Source: Cyanoderma ruficeps
Taxonomy: Eukaryota; Chordata; Aves; Passeriformes; Timaliidae
Assembly (NCBI GenBank): GCA_008694505.1
Contig: VZDJ01004378.1
Coordinates: 20,414,239-20,478,238 of the forward strand
Direction: 5' to 3'
DNA: 64,000 bases
Both the position numbers and the translations under genes were made by a program. A model generated the notes under the pieces. That model had not been told where the DNA came from, did no database searches, and worked only from the letters and a program-made list of their open reading frames with translations. This document shows, piece after piece, positions 1 through 13,100 of this stretch (positions within the stretch are counted from its first letter, which is position 1; the number at the start of each line of letters is the position of its first letter).

Positions 1-407
1 AATTTCTACATGCATAATTGATGCCATACTTCAGGAGGTGTTTATCACATGTAATGTTTTATTTTCAAGTATTATTTCTTTCATATAGAAATACTGTTAA
101 CAGAAAAAAAATCAGTCAAAATTTCTTACAGTTCATTCAAGATCATTTTCTACAACTGCATTTTCCACCTATATATGAAACTGGAAGACTTCACAGGGAT
201 TTCAAGCCTTTAATACTTTAAGCTTGCCTGTAATGTGTCATACCTGCTACAGATAGCTGATGGGAGACTAAAGACCAAACTGGTCTATTTCCTTATGGAA
301 ATCCTGTTTGTGTATTTTTTCATTTTGAAATTGTAATCATACAGTGTTGAAATTAGATATTAAGATGCTGCAGCTTAAACACAAGTGACCTTTTCAAATT
401 TACTTAG
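1..407 (+). other. NAV3 intron, 3' end
   Basis: AT-rich sequence ending in the acceptor at 406-407. I see no exon or repeat in it. Confidence 0.85.
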
Positions 408-1113
408 GAAAAACCGATGATGCAAAAGCTTCGGAAAAAGTGAAAACTCCCCTGAAAGGAGCCTCCATACAGCGATCTCCATCAGATGCAGGAAAAAGCA
501 GCGGTGATGAAGGGAAAAAGCCTCCCTCTGGCATTGGGAGATCAACTGCTACAGGGTCGTTTGGATTCAAGAAGTCTGGGTTGGGATCTTCTACCATAAT
601 CACGACAAGTGGAGCGACTATCACAAGTGGGTCAGCAACACTAGGAAAAATGCCAAAATCTTCAGCCATCAGTGGGAAATCCAACACAGGGAGGAAGACA
701 AGCTTAGACGGTTCCCAGAACCAGGATGACGGCGTCCTGCATGTGAGCTCGAAGACAACTCTGCAGTACCGAAGTCTGCCTCGCCCGTCGAAGTCCAGCG
801 GCAGCGGGATCCCGGGCAGGGGCGGCCACCGCTCCAGCACCAGCAGCATCGACTCCAATGTGAGCAGCAAGTCTGCAGGTGCTGCTGCCACCAAACTGCG
901 GGAGCCAAGCAAGATCGGGTCCGGGAGGTCCAGCCCTGTCACCATCAACCAGACGGACAAGGAGAAAGAGAAAGTGGCGGTGTCAGATTCTGAAAGCGTC
1001 TCACTGTCCAGTTCTCCTAAATCCAGCCCAACTTCTGCAAGCGCCTCTGGCACACCAGGACTTAGACAGCCAGGATCCAAATACCCAGATATTGCTTCCC
1101 CCACATTTCGAAG
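408..1113 (+). CDS. NAV3: NAV3 window exon 1, Ser/Pro/Lys-rich linker with SGIP motif
   Basis: Acceptor tacttag ends at 407 and donor gttagt begins at 1114. It starts with two bases of a split codon (Gly expected) and runs [10 protein letters not shown] to SPTFR, ending with two bases of Arg. The encoded 234 residues are low-complexity, rich in Ser, Gly, Lys and Pro, and predicted disordered. SGIP at 803-814, with Arg and Lys on both sides, fits the SxIP signature used by plus-end proteins to bind EB1. GC content is far above the flanking introns, especially 770-960. The frame stays open to 1201 past the donor, but that extension is intronic. Confidence 0.96.
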
Positions 1114-4100
1114 GTTAGTGCATTTCTGTGATTCCTTGAAGTTGCAATATATAAAACAAGGATTTTCAATATGTTGTAATAGTTTGCAAAAAGCCTTTTA
1201 GGGAATATTTTGCTACAAACAAATCAAGTACAGGAAAGTAAAAGGGCGGTATTTTCTTCATGCAACACAATTATTTCTTTGAGATTTAAAGACTTTCCCA
1301 GACCTTTGAGCTTTAAGCATTTTAGGTGTATCCCCATAACCATAATTTGAAGCTTAGAAGGTGGACTCACTGATCCTTATGGGTCCCTTCCTACTCAAGA
1401 TATTCTATGATGCTAAGTTCAGCCACATGTGAAGTTTCTTCTCAATACTCTGGTAAACCCCCAAAGGGAAAAAGGACAGTGTGTTTAGGCACATTCTGTT
1501 AATGAAACATGCAGCTGCCATATTCTGGATGGAGGACTGAAGAGCTCTTTAAATTATAAAGCGTTAGATTTGCTTTGACATTGTTGGCAGCTCCAGCTAC
1601 AAACGCTTCATTATCTTAGCAGCTTCGTTACATCTTTCGACATAAACATTGGCAAGGCTAAATTTCAATTGTAAGTGTTATATGGTAACATTTCTGGAAG
1701 TATAAATCCGGATGAGTGCTCCATGAATTGGGATGGAGTACTTGCACTGCTGGCGAAAAAGCCAATAGTGCCCTCTTGTGCCTACTTATCAAAACAGCAT
1801 CTCCAGGCAGCTGGGGGAGCTGCATCTTTGTTTTGTGGGCTGGGTAGTATGTAAAACGGATTCTTATGTTATTAGAAATGCTTGCTTTACATTCACTGCA
1901 GCTTAAAATATTTCCAGAAATACATTAAAGCATGAAATGACCTTTTAGTTCAAATTTTAGCGGACTTGGAGTTTTTCATCATCACCATAGAATTTTCATA
2001 TCTAGAATTGCTGGAAGATGTTATGCAAAATACACTTTTATCATTCCTGCCCTTGGAGACAAACTGAGCCCATTTAGCCATGGTACAGTTTATTCTGTCT
2101 GAGTGGTTACTACATGACTGATGACCACATGACCATCTGTGCAAAAAAACAAGAGAGGAATTTTGCACAAGTACTTAGGTGTTGATTAAACTATGAAGGA
2201 TTTTGCAAGTGCTTGTTGCAATCATTTAAGCAGATTTGAGAAGTGAGGAGTTCAAAAGTTAATGACTTGGGAATGCTTAATTACTGAATTTGGGTGAAAG
2301 TGTAATCTGTTTATGAACTAATAAGACAAAAAATGTGATTATTTTACCTCTCTCTGGGAGGGTCTCTGTGCAAAGGGCACATCTGAATAGGAGTGAATAA
2401 GACCTGTTACTAAAGAAACAAACCATGATTGTTGTGATATGGTTAAGTGAATTTAAATTCGCGCTGTGGTTGATCAACGAGGTAGGCGTGATTTTCATAG
2501 CTGTAATTAAAAATGTCTGGTTTGGCTCTTAGGATGTTGCGCCATGAATGTTTAATGTGGCTATCAGTTTCTCTAAAGCTATTTGTTTTACATTTAGGTT
2601 GTTTGGTGCCAAGGCAAGTGGTAAAGCTGCCTCTGCACCCAGTACTGAAGGTGTGAAACCCACATCGGCAATGCCCAGCCCTAGTACCACATTGGCACGG
2701 CAAGGCAGCCTGGAATCGCCATCCTCGGGTACAGGCAGCATGGGCAGTGCAGGTGGGCAAAGTGGTAGCAGCAGCCCCCTCTTCAGTAAACCTTCGGACT
2801 TAAATGCAGATGTTGTAAGCTTAAGTCACTCCCTGGCTTCCAGTCCTGCCTCAGTGCACTCTTTCACATCAGGTGGTCTTGTGTGGGCTGCAAACCTGAG
2901 CAGCTCTTCAGCGGGCAGTAAGGACACACCAAGTTACCAGTCCATGACTAGCCTTCACACCAGTTCCGAGTCTATTGACCTTCCTCTTAGCCATCATGGC
3001 TCTCTCTCTGGACTGACAACAAGCACTCAGGAGGTTCAGAGCCTGCTCATGAGGACTGGAAGCGTCAGATCTACTCTTTCGGAAAGGTGAGCTTGCCTAT
3101 AGATATAGTGACCACGAAATAAGTGAGAGGAAAAAGGACAGGAGCCAAAAATATAAACCATCCACCTCTTTTGCTAAAGGGACACTGTTTAATTAGCAGC
3201 TTAGTCCTTTATGTAAAAAAGGAAGGAAGAAAAGAGGGCTGAAAGGCATTGTAATGTGGAATCAACTGCCTTTTAAGGTTTTACAAGCACTTTTTCTGTC
3301 TTGAGAAAATTTTTTTTTTCCCTTGTTCTGAAGACAATGAGAGAAAAGGGGGGACGTTGTCTAATCAAAGGCAAGTGTAAACAGCCAACAGTCACATAAT
3401 GATTCCTGCATGCTGGATCCACCTGCTGTCCCAGCATCTGGCAGTTCCAAAGCAAGAAAAGCTCCAGCTGTGGGACCCCAGCTTTTCTCTTCCCATTAGC
3501 TTAAAGCACAGGTATAGCTGGTGTGTCCTGGTCTTCAGCTGACCAGTCTTGCCTTAAAATACTCAGTCATGACAAGTTGCTTCTTACATGGTAGTCATCA
3601 CACAGATCAGCACTGAGGTGCAGTTTCACTGGCAGGGAGACAGTTTCCAAGATGAGATCCTTGCTATACGGTCAGTCCTTGGCAATTGCCCAGAACAGAC
3701 AAAGAAATGCAAGAAAAGGTTTTTCTGTTTGCTCTATTAAATAATTTTTGATATGCAGATGTTTTACCATTTAAGTTACATTATAAAATGTGCAACCAGC
3801 CTGGAACAGTTGAACCAAGATTTTTTCTTTTTTCTTTTCTTCTTCTTTTTGTATTTTTTGTGAAACATTTATTTCACTTTTGCAGGAGAGAAATAATAGT
3901 CTTTGCTACTCATTAAGTAACTTCCCATGAAAATTTTCAGGATTTGACAGTGAAACTCTTATCTCACATGGGGACTGTAAAATCAATATGAAATATTTCA
4001 TTAGCCTTTGATTCAAAAAAGAAAATTTTACTGAATCAGTCAAAATTTTACTGAATCAGTCAAAATCAGTCAATTAAGCTTAATTAGTTGTCTAACAATA

Positions 4101-7100
4101 CAAACATTTTAAGGAAAAAAGACCTTTAACATAGAATGTCAAGGTTTTTTTGCCCTTCATATAAACTCAGAGATTTTTCAATACCCATCCTTTACTTAGA
4201 AGGAATTCACTTTCAGTGAAGCAGCATTAAAAAAACCCTCATAATCAAAAGTTTGAGAAATCTAGATGGAAACTTTTCATAGATTTCATTTTCTTATGTT
4301 GCATTCATAAGTATTACTATATCAGCTAAAAATCACACCTCTTAACAATGTAATTACAAATTATATTACTATTCTATACTACTACATTATATTAAATTAT
4401 ATTATTTATTTTAATAATTTTAAAAAGTGTATATGTACCAATATAACATACGCTAACAATACACAGTATTGTTAAAAATACAGTACTTATAAGTACACTG
4501 ATACATCAGCAATTTGTAGTTGGCACCGTGTCTTTAATTTTTAAAAAGGAGTTTGAATTTTGTACTATGAACTGCATGTGACAATATTTCTTAAAAGGTC
4601 AGTTATTAAGCTTACAAAATCCTTCACTGTCACATATATGGATGGTGGCTCAATATAATTATATGGAAGAATATGAATTTATGCTAAAATTTTTATTTAT
4701 ATGCAGCAGCTTAAACATCACGTTTCAAATATTAATGACTTGGCATAAGTTCCTGAGCAACCACCGCTGCTAATACTTTATGTATTTGTTCAGTGACTTA
4801 ATTTCAGTGGTTCCAAATACTTTGCTGTTGGCAATATTTTTAAGTTTCAGATTTGTCCATATGGGGATATTATGATTGAGTCCAGAGAGAGCCATCGTTC
4901 ATGTTGATCTGGCCTCGAAACAAATATATGTACCTAGAGTAAATGGTGTCGTTTCTTGAATTATAGCCCCAACAGGGTTTTTGCAGTTTGATTTTTCTAA
5001 ACTCTTTTATACGTTAAAACTTACGTGTAGCAAAGTATTTTTTCACAACAAAAGCATTGATTTGCAACACTGGAGATAGATATGTTTGGCAGCACATTAT
5101 GCCCTTTTTTCTTTGTAAACTCAGATTATATCTGAAATGCCTTTGACTATACTAATTATAGCATGACATAGCATAAAAAACTATCTGCAAGGAGGTTTTT
5201 CCTTCTTCAGTCGCCCTAGAGCTTCAAAAAGACTGAATCAGCAGTCCCTATAATCAGCGATACTAATACAATGTAGAGTCAGAAAGACCAAAAGAGTCAG
5301 AAAGACCAAAGTGCAAAATGAGGTACACCTAGTAAGCAACATAAAGTCCGTGCAGAGAAACTGGATGAAAAACAGAAAGAGAGAAGAGAGTTAATAATAG
5401 ATGATATAAAAAATTACATATTTCTTTCATTGAAGTATTAGCTGTAATGTGATGGACAAATATTAATAATAGCAAGTATACTAAGAGGAAATGAAAAGGT
5501 TAAAGATATTTTTGCTTCACTGGTCCTGATGAACTTTTCATTTGCCTGCTTCATGCACAGCCTGAAAACCCTGCAGTCATTAGAATTGGTGAAGAGTTTT
5601 CAAAGGGTCTGTGCTGAGGAAGAAGTGAGGAGGAGAGCTGGGATGGAAGGCGAGAGGATTACACGGAGGCCAGTTTGCCTGAAAAAAATACAGAAGATAT
5701 GAAACAAAACTGGTTAAGATAACATGGGATTAGTCATTAACAGCCTTTTAAATAATAAAGACTAATTTAATTAATTTGCAAGAAAACATGCTCTCTGAAT
5801 AGAGGAAAAATAGTAAATGCAATAAAAATCCTGAATTTACTAAAGCTTTAAGTGATATTTCTAATAACACTCTCATAACCAAATGCCGAAAATAAAGGTG
5901 CTTGAATAGTTGGTAAAGAGTTACTGAAGATGAGTGATCAAAGACTTATTAGCCTGAAGGGATATAAGAGGGCAGGATATATTTGCCTAGACACAAAATG
6001 GAAAATAATGAGGCTGTTTTGCAGAACATGCGTACAGAGTTGTAGTGCTGTTGCTGGGACAAAGTATTTTGAAAACGAAAACATTGCTTATAAGTCTTAG
6101 AAAGTAGCTATGGTATTATACGTTTTCACGTTAAGGCTTTAACTTGAGGCTTTGGGACATCAAATTTTAGAAAGGAGCAGCTGGAAAGAACACAGAAAAT
6201 GAGAACAAAATCTCAGGGTGCCTCTATGTTTTCTGTGAAGTAAAGGAGCCCTTGACTGCCTCCAAAAAAAGAGTCACCTTTCATGGAGACAGCAAATCTG
6301 CAAGGTCTGTGCTATATTTGCCCACCTATCCCTCCAGGGATGATCAGGCGTTGCCCACAGTTTTCGGGCTACCCACAGAGTGATGGTATGGCATCAACAC
6401 TGCTGCCTGACAACTCCTGGAGTGAAGTGTCAAAGTTTACTCCAGCCAAATTCTGCATCATTCAGTGAGATTCTATTGCATTGTAACAACCAGAAAATAG
6501 ACTCAGTAAAAGTGAGCAAAATGTTTTCTTTTTCAGAAGGAAAGCATATTTTTGCATCTCTTTCAGGCCTTTTGCTAGTTTTGCACTAGCAATATTCAGA
6601 AAAGTCTAATTTTTCTGTCATAGCAGTGTAGCTCCCTATATGGGAGGATGCTTGTATTTTACCTTACAACAATGTAGAGGGATTAAAATAAGCATGCAAG
6701 TACTTATACTGTAAAATAAAAACATCTTCTGGGCTTAATTGAAAATACTGCTGCTTTAGTTGTAAAATTTTCCAGGTGAACACATAACCAGTAGTTCTTT
6801 CAAACCTTTAATTGCTGTTGAGCATTGCAAATTTGTAACTTTCTTTTGCTTGATCTGAAGAACACAGTGAGGAAGGCATAAAAATGCAGAAATATAGAAA
6901 TAAATAGTCATCTGATCAGCAGTAATAGCTGCATTTTAAGATTAGCAGAGTAGAATATGACTGGTTTTCTCTGGTTCACTTTGAAAGAATGTTTAGTTTT
7001 GAGTGCTGTGAAAGTACATTGAAATCCACTTAAGGCCTTCAAGATTTCAATTATTTTAAATTGTCATATTGATAGTTGTGGTTTTAAGGCGTGGAACAGG

Positions 7101-10100
7101 GCATCATGTATCAGATTTTCCTATATGCCTAGCCTTTTGCAGAAACTAATTTGTAAGACCCCTATCAGCATGGCCCAGCCTGTCATGGAGCTCTCTAGTT
7201 GTTTCTTAGCTTGCAATAATTTGTTTTATTCCCTAACAGCTCTGAAAGTATTAGATGTAGCTCAAGGCTATGGTATTATGGCCCTTTCCCGAGATAGCCT
7301 CATTGCCAAGGGCAGGTAGGGAAATGAGGAATGTAGGGCTTCCTGTAATTTCCCTCATAGAAGTTGTGGTCAGTTTCAGCAGTGTAAAACAAACAAAAGG
7401 GAATGAGATAGAGTGGGCATGATAACTTCAGCCTACATCTTCATTCATCTTTCTGCAAGATTGCTTTTTCCAGTTTACACGGCAAAGGAAAATATCAGAA
7501 ATACTATGATATTCTCATCCTCACTTTATATTGGTTTTTGTCCCTGTATGCATTGCTTCTTTCAGGAAAGGACTGTCTTTATTATCATCAACTTTAACAA
7601 TGTGAGGTAAATTCAGTTTTATTTGTCAAGAGCCCAGTTTCTGTGGAAGCAATGAACCCAGATTTTGGTGGATGACTGATTTCAGATATTAAAAGATAAG
7701 GGCAGTTATTGGTCTGAAGTAATAGTTACATGAGACCATGCTTAATGGTTTCATACAGTTATCTGAAATCTAGGAGCATATTTGTAAGCTTTATTATTTT
7801 AAAAACATACAATGAGCATTTTCTACACTCACTTTAATGCAGCTGCAATAATTCCATGATTATGTTGAGGAATATTCATCCCTATTTCATTTGATCATTG
7901 GAATTCAAAGGATTTTTGGAAAATCCTACGGTCACTCAGCCTACTTATATGACTGGCATACCTTTTGGCTTGTGGATTGGTTTAAAGGAGCACTGACTCC
8001 TTTATTTTTAGATAATGTGCTACAGATTACTTTGAAATATGTATATGTCCAAGTTAATGTAATATTGGAAAATACATTGTTCATTTGGACTTTTAAGTAT
8101 TTGCATAGGAAACTGGGTGTTACGATCATGTTTATTCATCTTGAAATTTAGGAGTGTATAAAGATAAATAGAGGAACATTGAGGCCCCATTTTTCTCTGT
8201 GAAAAAAAAAAAAAAAGTTAATCATTCATTTAAATTTATGTTGTCCTTTTGCCAGGCATTCTTGGTCCTGTTAGTTATGCTGGGAGCAAAACACTGAAAA
8301 TACAGTCCTCTATCTGACATGGGACTACTCTCACATGGACCATGATAGCTGGGCCTCTGCTGAAATACTGCTTATTTTTTCCTCCCATTTGCTTTCTCTA
8401 AATGCAGAACATGGCCCTTTATTAAACTAGTAAAATTGTTTGTAAAATTTCCTGGTGGTAAGAGTAGTTTGCTTCCATTAACCCAAGCCCTGATAGTAGG
8501 TTGTCCATGATAGTAGACAGTCTTGTTGATAGTAAATTGTCCATGCCCAACAGTGTTTTCACTGCCTTTATCTACTTGGATCAAGGATACATGACAGTAG
8601 GACTCCTATCACCCCCAGCACAATAGGAAACACCTTTAAAAAGGGTATTTCTTGGGTAGCAAGGGTCTTAAGCTACTCTTGCTCTCAGAGATGTGATTAT
8701 GATATGTAATACAGAAACTTTCAAAAGCCATTTTGCCATTTAATCCATATGGTGACACTAAGTAATGTTCTAAAGGGAGAAAACTTTGCAATACTTACTT
8801 GATGATAACTAGTTCAACCCACATCAACCAGAGACCAATTTACCAAGGCTCTATGATGAAATGCTGAAATGACACTTGGAAGGAGGGCTAGTGGGTGGCC
8901 TTCTAGTGATGTGGTTTAAATGAGGAAAACTCCATCCATACATTTTGAGTAATCAGCCACTCTGACACTGTGTGTGCAGTAAAATGGAACAGCATCACTC
9001 CGGTGCCACTTTTCATTGTCCCCACGATCATCTTACTATGTGAGCCCTTCAAAAACAGAAGGCTAAGAGTCTAAATCTTTAGGACATATTTCTACATGCA
9101 GAGCTTTCATTTGGCTTCTGGCAAGGCCATGTTGCCTCTTAGCAGGTGCCACAACCTTCATTTCTTTCGGAAATCTATTGCCTTATCATAGGCAACTGTG
9201 AAAAATAAAGATTCATACTGTGACCATATGATTCTCACACAGATTGCAGAGCAAAGCTGTAGAAAGGTTAGAAATGGTAAAGAAGCACTCCTTGCTGACT
9301 TGGACAGTCTCCAAATTACTATTGACCCAGCCCAGAGCATGTCTGGATGAAAAATGAATGTGCAGTAATCCATGTACTAGTGTTCTCTCCAGTGAGTAAA
9401 GGATTTATCATGAAAGTTATATTAAAAAGCATTAAATGACCTTCTGTTATGCACACAAATCTAGAGCTTTAAAATTTGTAGTTCTGAACAGTCCTGTTTA
9501 CTGTATGTCCTTAGGGATTTTTTTTGTTTTAACAGCATGCAGCTTGACAGAAATACACTACCCAAAAAGGGATTAAGGTATATAATTTTTTTTGAGCATG
9601 ACTGCTGCTTCTCTATTTTCCTGTAACCTTTTCTACACTGCCTTTATTTTTCTTTCTCCTTTTGTTGATCCTGTTTACAACAGAGTTCTTGGAATTTCAA
9701 TTCAAACCAGAAAATGTAAATTTCAACTCAAACCAGAAAATGTAAATTTCAACAATGGACTTTTTATTTCCACATCTGCCTAAGGAATAAATCTTCTTTC
9801 AAGATACACCATGGAAAGTGAATTCTGTTAGAAATCATTTCCTTATGCAATGAATCTTAAAAGGCATTGAATCCTGTAGAGCTTCAAGAGACAGAACAAA
9901 ATATTTATGCAATTCAATAGGACTAATTATTGAAAACATTATGGAGAAAACCAAGGATTTAGAGGTGGATCTGTCTTGAACTCATGCAAACACTCATGCA
10001 ATTTGAACTGGAGACCTATTAAAGGGTAGGGCTAGAAAATACCAATTTTACTATCCAAGGTTTGTAAATAAAAAATACGTGCTGCTCCATATGGTTTTCT

Positions 10101-13100
10101 TGGTCCTTTTCCAGCAATACACAGAGTCCAACATTGCTACTAACTCTTCACTAAATTCTGTCTTCATCACAGAAAACAGAATTTATCCACCCTCTTCTCT
10201 CCTCCGTGGTTAAAAGAGTGGATCATTAGGTAACTTGGCTGGTTTTATCAGGCATGGAAGCCCATCTCCCCAGTCCAGAAAAAAGATTCAGCAAGCAAGG
10301 ATATATGTGCATGCACACAGACACTCTGCAGCTTTCCAATAACTAAAATTACACTGTTAAATCTCATGACTTTTGAATAAATATTTATGAAATTTTAAGA
10401 TCATGCTAAACTATCGTCACTATAATGCACCTTCTGCACTAGCTGTTCCTTAAGAAGAATTTAGTAAAAATTCCTATCATCACAAAACAATAATTTTGGA
10501 TTTGGATAGACTAGAAAAGGTGGAAGACATTAAAGACATAATGGGCACCCTGCAAAGATATGATGGGATGATCGAGGTTTGTGGATGTGCAGCTGTAATG
10601 GTGGCTGAAAGTGAATTGGAGTGGGAAAACTGCTTTTAGGCATATGAGAATGATCAGTTAGCCCAGAAAAAAAAAACAAAACCAAAAAAANAAAAAAACC
10701 AAAAACAAAAAAAACCCCACCAGTTTGATTAATGGGCAGAAATCCCAGTCCAAAACTCAGATCCTGAATTCTCATTGTCCAAAACTCAGATCCTGAATTC
10801 TCATTTTTGCCATCTTTCCAATCTGATAACCACTCAGTAACTCTGTGCTCTACCACATTTATAGGCAAAGATCATAGCTGTGTTTTTGAAAGGAGAAAGG
10901 AAGCAAATATTTAATAAGGACAAGATGGTTTACTGCTGTAAAATATTGTACAACAACCCCAAGCACAACACAAGAAAACTTACATGTTCATTTAATCTTC
11001 TCTCTAAGCAGAAACACTTGTGCCTCACAAGCCTGAAGCCATAATATCAAAACCCCTTTCTGCTCTGCTGTTTTGGGGAACACTGATGGCTCATGACAGT
11101 AGTGAAGAAGGTGTTCATTTCTCAGCAGGATATTGTCTGAATGAAGCAGACTATTTCAGACCTTGCTGAAAACAATCTCTTGATTAAGACCCACACTGTC
11201 TGTACATTTTAATGTTTAATCAATGCCAGAATTGCCTTTCTTCCAGCTCAGCCAAGGCTGGACCAGTGAGTTACCAGTTCTCCCTCTTAGCCCACGTCAC
11301 ATTGCACTTGTTTTATTGGTTTACCATAGGAAGCAGTTGATTAATTATTTGATTGCCAAACTTCTTCCTTCCAGAGAACTTGTTTCTGCTAATTGTTTAT
11401 TTTTTCCTGTCCCTTTCCCTCCCCTCAGTTTGGGCCAGAACACAATGTCAGGTAGCATTCAGAGTGGCAGACCACATGCGTATGAACATGAGTGGCTGTC
11501 GTTACCAATCCAAACTCCTTTTTCAGAGTTGTTGATCTGTTTCACTACTGTCATCTAACAATTGCCCACATGATATGTGACAGATGTCATTTTGTAAGTG
11601 GCTACTAACATTCCTTGGCTTCTATTCTGTCCATTCCCCATCCTAACCATACAGCCTCCAAGCTTTTGCATCAACCTGTACACTTACTATAGCTTTGAAG
11701 TCCTTTTCTGTCAGCCCAGTTGTCTGTCTGCTATGGTTTATCATTCTGTCTCTTCAAAAGCTGGGAATGCTGTTTTGGGGAGGGGGATGAAGAGTAAGGG
11801 GGGTTCAAGTCCTGTATGTTTTCTGTTGTAACCTGATGGTAAATTCTACCTTGTTAAAATCTCTGGTGATAATCACTTGACTAGACTTGATGTTTTCCTA
11901 GGGATTTGTTCTGTCTAACTGGTGAAGGATATTTATGTGGCAGGTGTTTCTTTCCAAGACATCACCTTGTCATTGTCTTGAGCATGTCAGCTGTGGTTTT
12001 TCAGATACGCACCGTCATCCCGGCAGACAAGTCAGGAGGAAGGCAAGGAATGGCTACGCTCCCATTCAACTGGAGGCCTGCAAGACACTGGCAGTCAGTC
12101 CCCGCTTGTTTCTCCTTCAGCTATGTCTTCATCTGCAACTGGAAAATATCACTTTTCCAACCTGGGTAAATGCTGTTTCCCTTCACAGTTTCTCCCCCTT
12201 TGTGATAGAATCATAAAATTCAACTGTACATATTTCTTAGTCTGCTAGATGAGGTAGTTTATTTTTAACATCTTCATCACCATATCGTTGTACCTCACCA
12301 ATAAGGGGAAACTCACAGCATTGTTAATGAGGTGGGTCAAGGTACCACCTATTTTGCACAGAGAAAAAAACCCTACAGATTCTTTATTATTTGACCAAGG
12401 AGATAAATTTTGAGGGTGATCTGGAAATTAGCTTCCAGTTCAAAGCCATTCATCTTTTAGGTTTCACAGTCAGTAGGATTCTTTCCACTGGTTTTAGTGA
12501 ATGTCAGAAACTAAATATATTGACCTATATTTTTCCTACATATAGGTTTGCTTTGACATAGACCTTTTCAATATGTTTCAGTAGCTGGACCTGGCTACAA
12601 CTGCACTGGGCCCAATCCAAAGCCTAACCTTGAATGCGATATAGGATTTTGGGATGTGACTCACATTGCAGTTTTATTTGATTATGAATCAAGGTTTAGA
12701 TTGGGTTCTTCTGAATCTTGGTTCAAATTAATCCAACACAAGTTTATTTTTTTTCTTATCATTTTCTTTCTTTAATTCTAAATAAAGTCTATTTATCTGC
12801 ACTGCACTTGACACGTACCTAGGTACACAATGAGCTTTTTATGGTTTAGGCCCTTACTGAGAAATAAACATCCTTTGAAGCAATAACACTTCTGTCACTC
12901 TGTCACAGCTTATGGCATCTATAGGTTATGGTCACTCAATAGTAATTTGATCAGACATACACGTTAGTCCTTATTACATACTGGAAAAGCAGTTGAGTTA
13001 AGCTACTTTTAAAAATTAAATTGGTTCCTTGCTAAGCAAGCCACTGCTTTGAATTTTCCTCCTGTAGTTTTAGACACAGCTCTTTGTAGGCTGTGTTTTT

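Larger units (their letters stand above)
3087..9535 (+). other. NAV3 intron after exon 2
   Basis: 6.4 kb of AT-rich sequence. It contains two short tandem duplications (4022-4071, 5275-5310), a very AT-rich stretch at 4340-4450 and a poly(A) run near 8202. Open frames in it are short and resemble no protein. Confidence 0.9.
9578..12004 (+). other. NAV3 intron after exon 3
   Basis: 2.4 kb. It holds the tandem duplications at 9695-9753 and 10748-10805 and an A-rich run with one ambiguous base at 10691. No exon signal found. Confidence 0.9.

Noticed and set aside
400..1104. 234-codon open frame on the minus strand
   Set aside because: It is the antisense of NAV3 exon 1. The plus strand has splice borders and NAV3 protein similarity, and GC-rich Ser/Gly exons often leave the other strand open.
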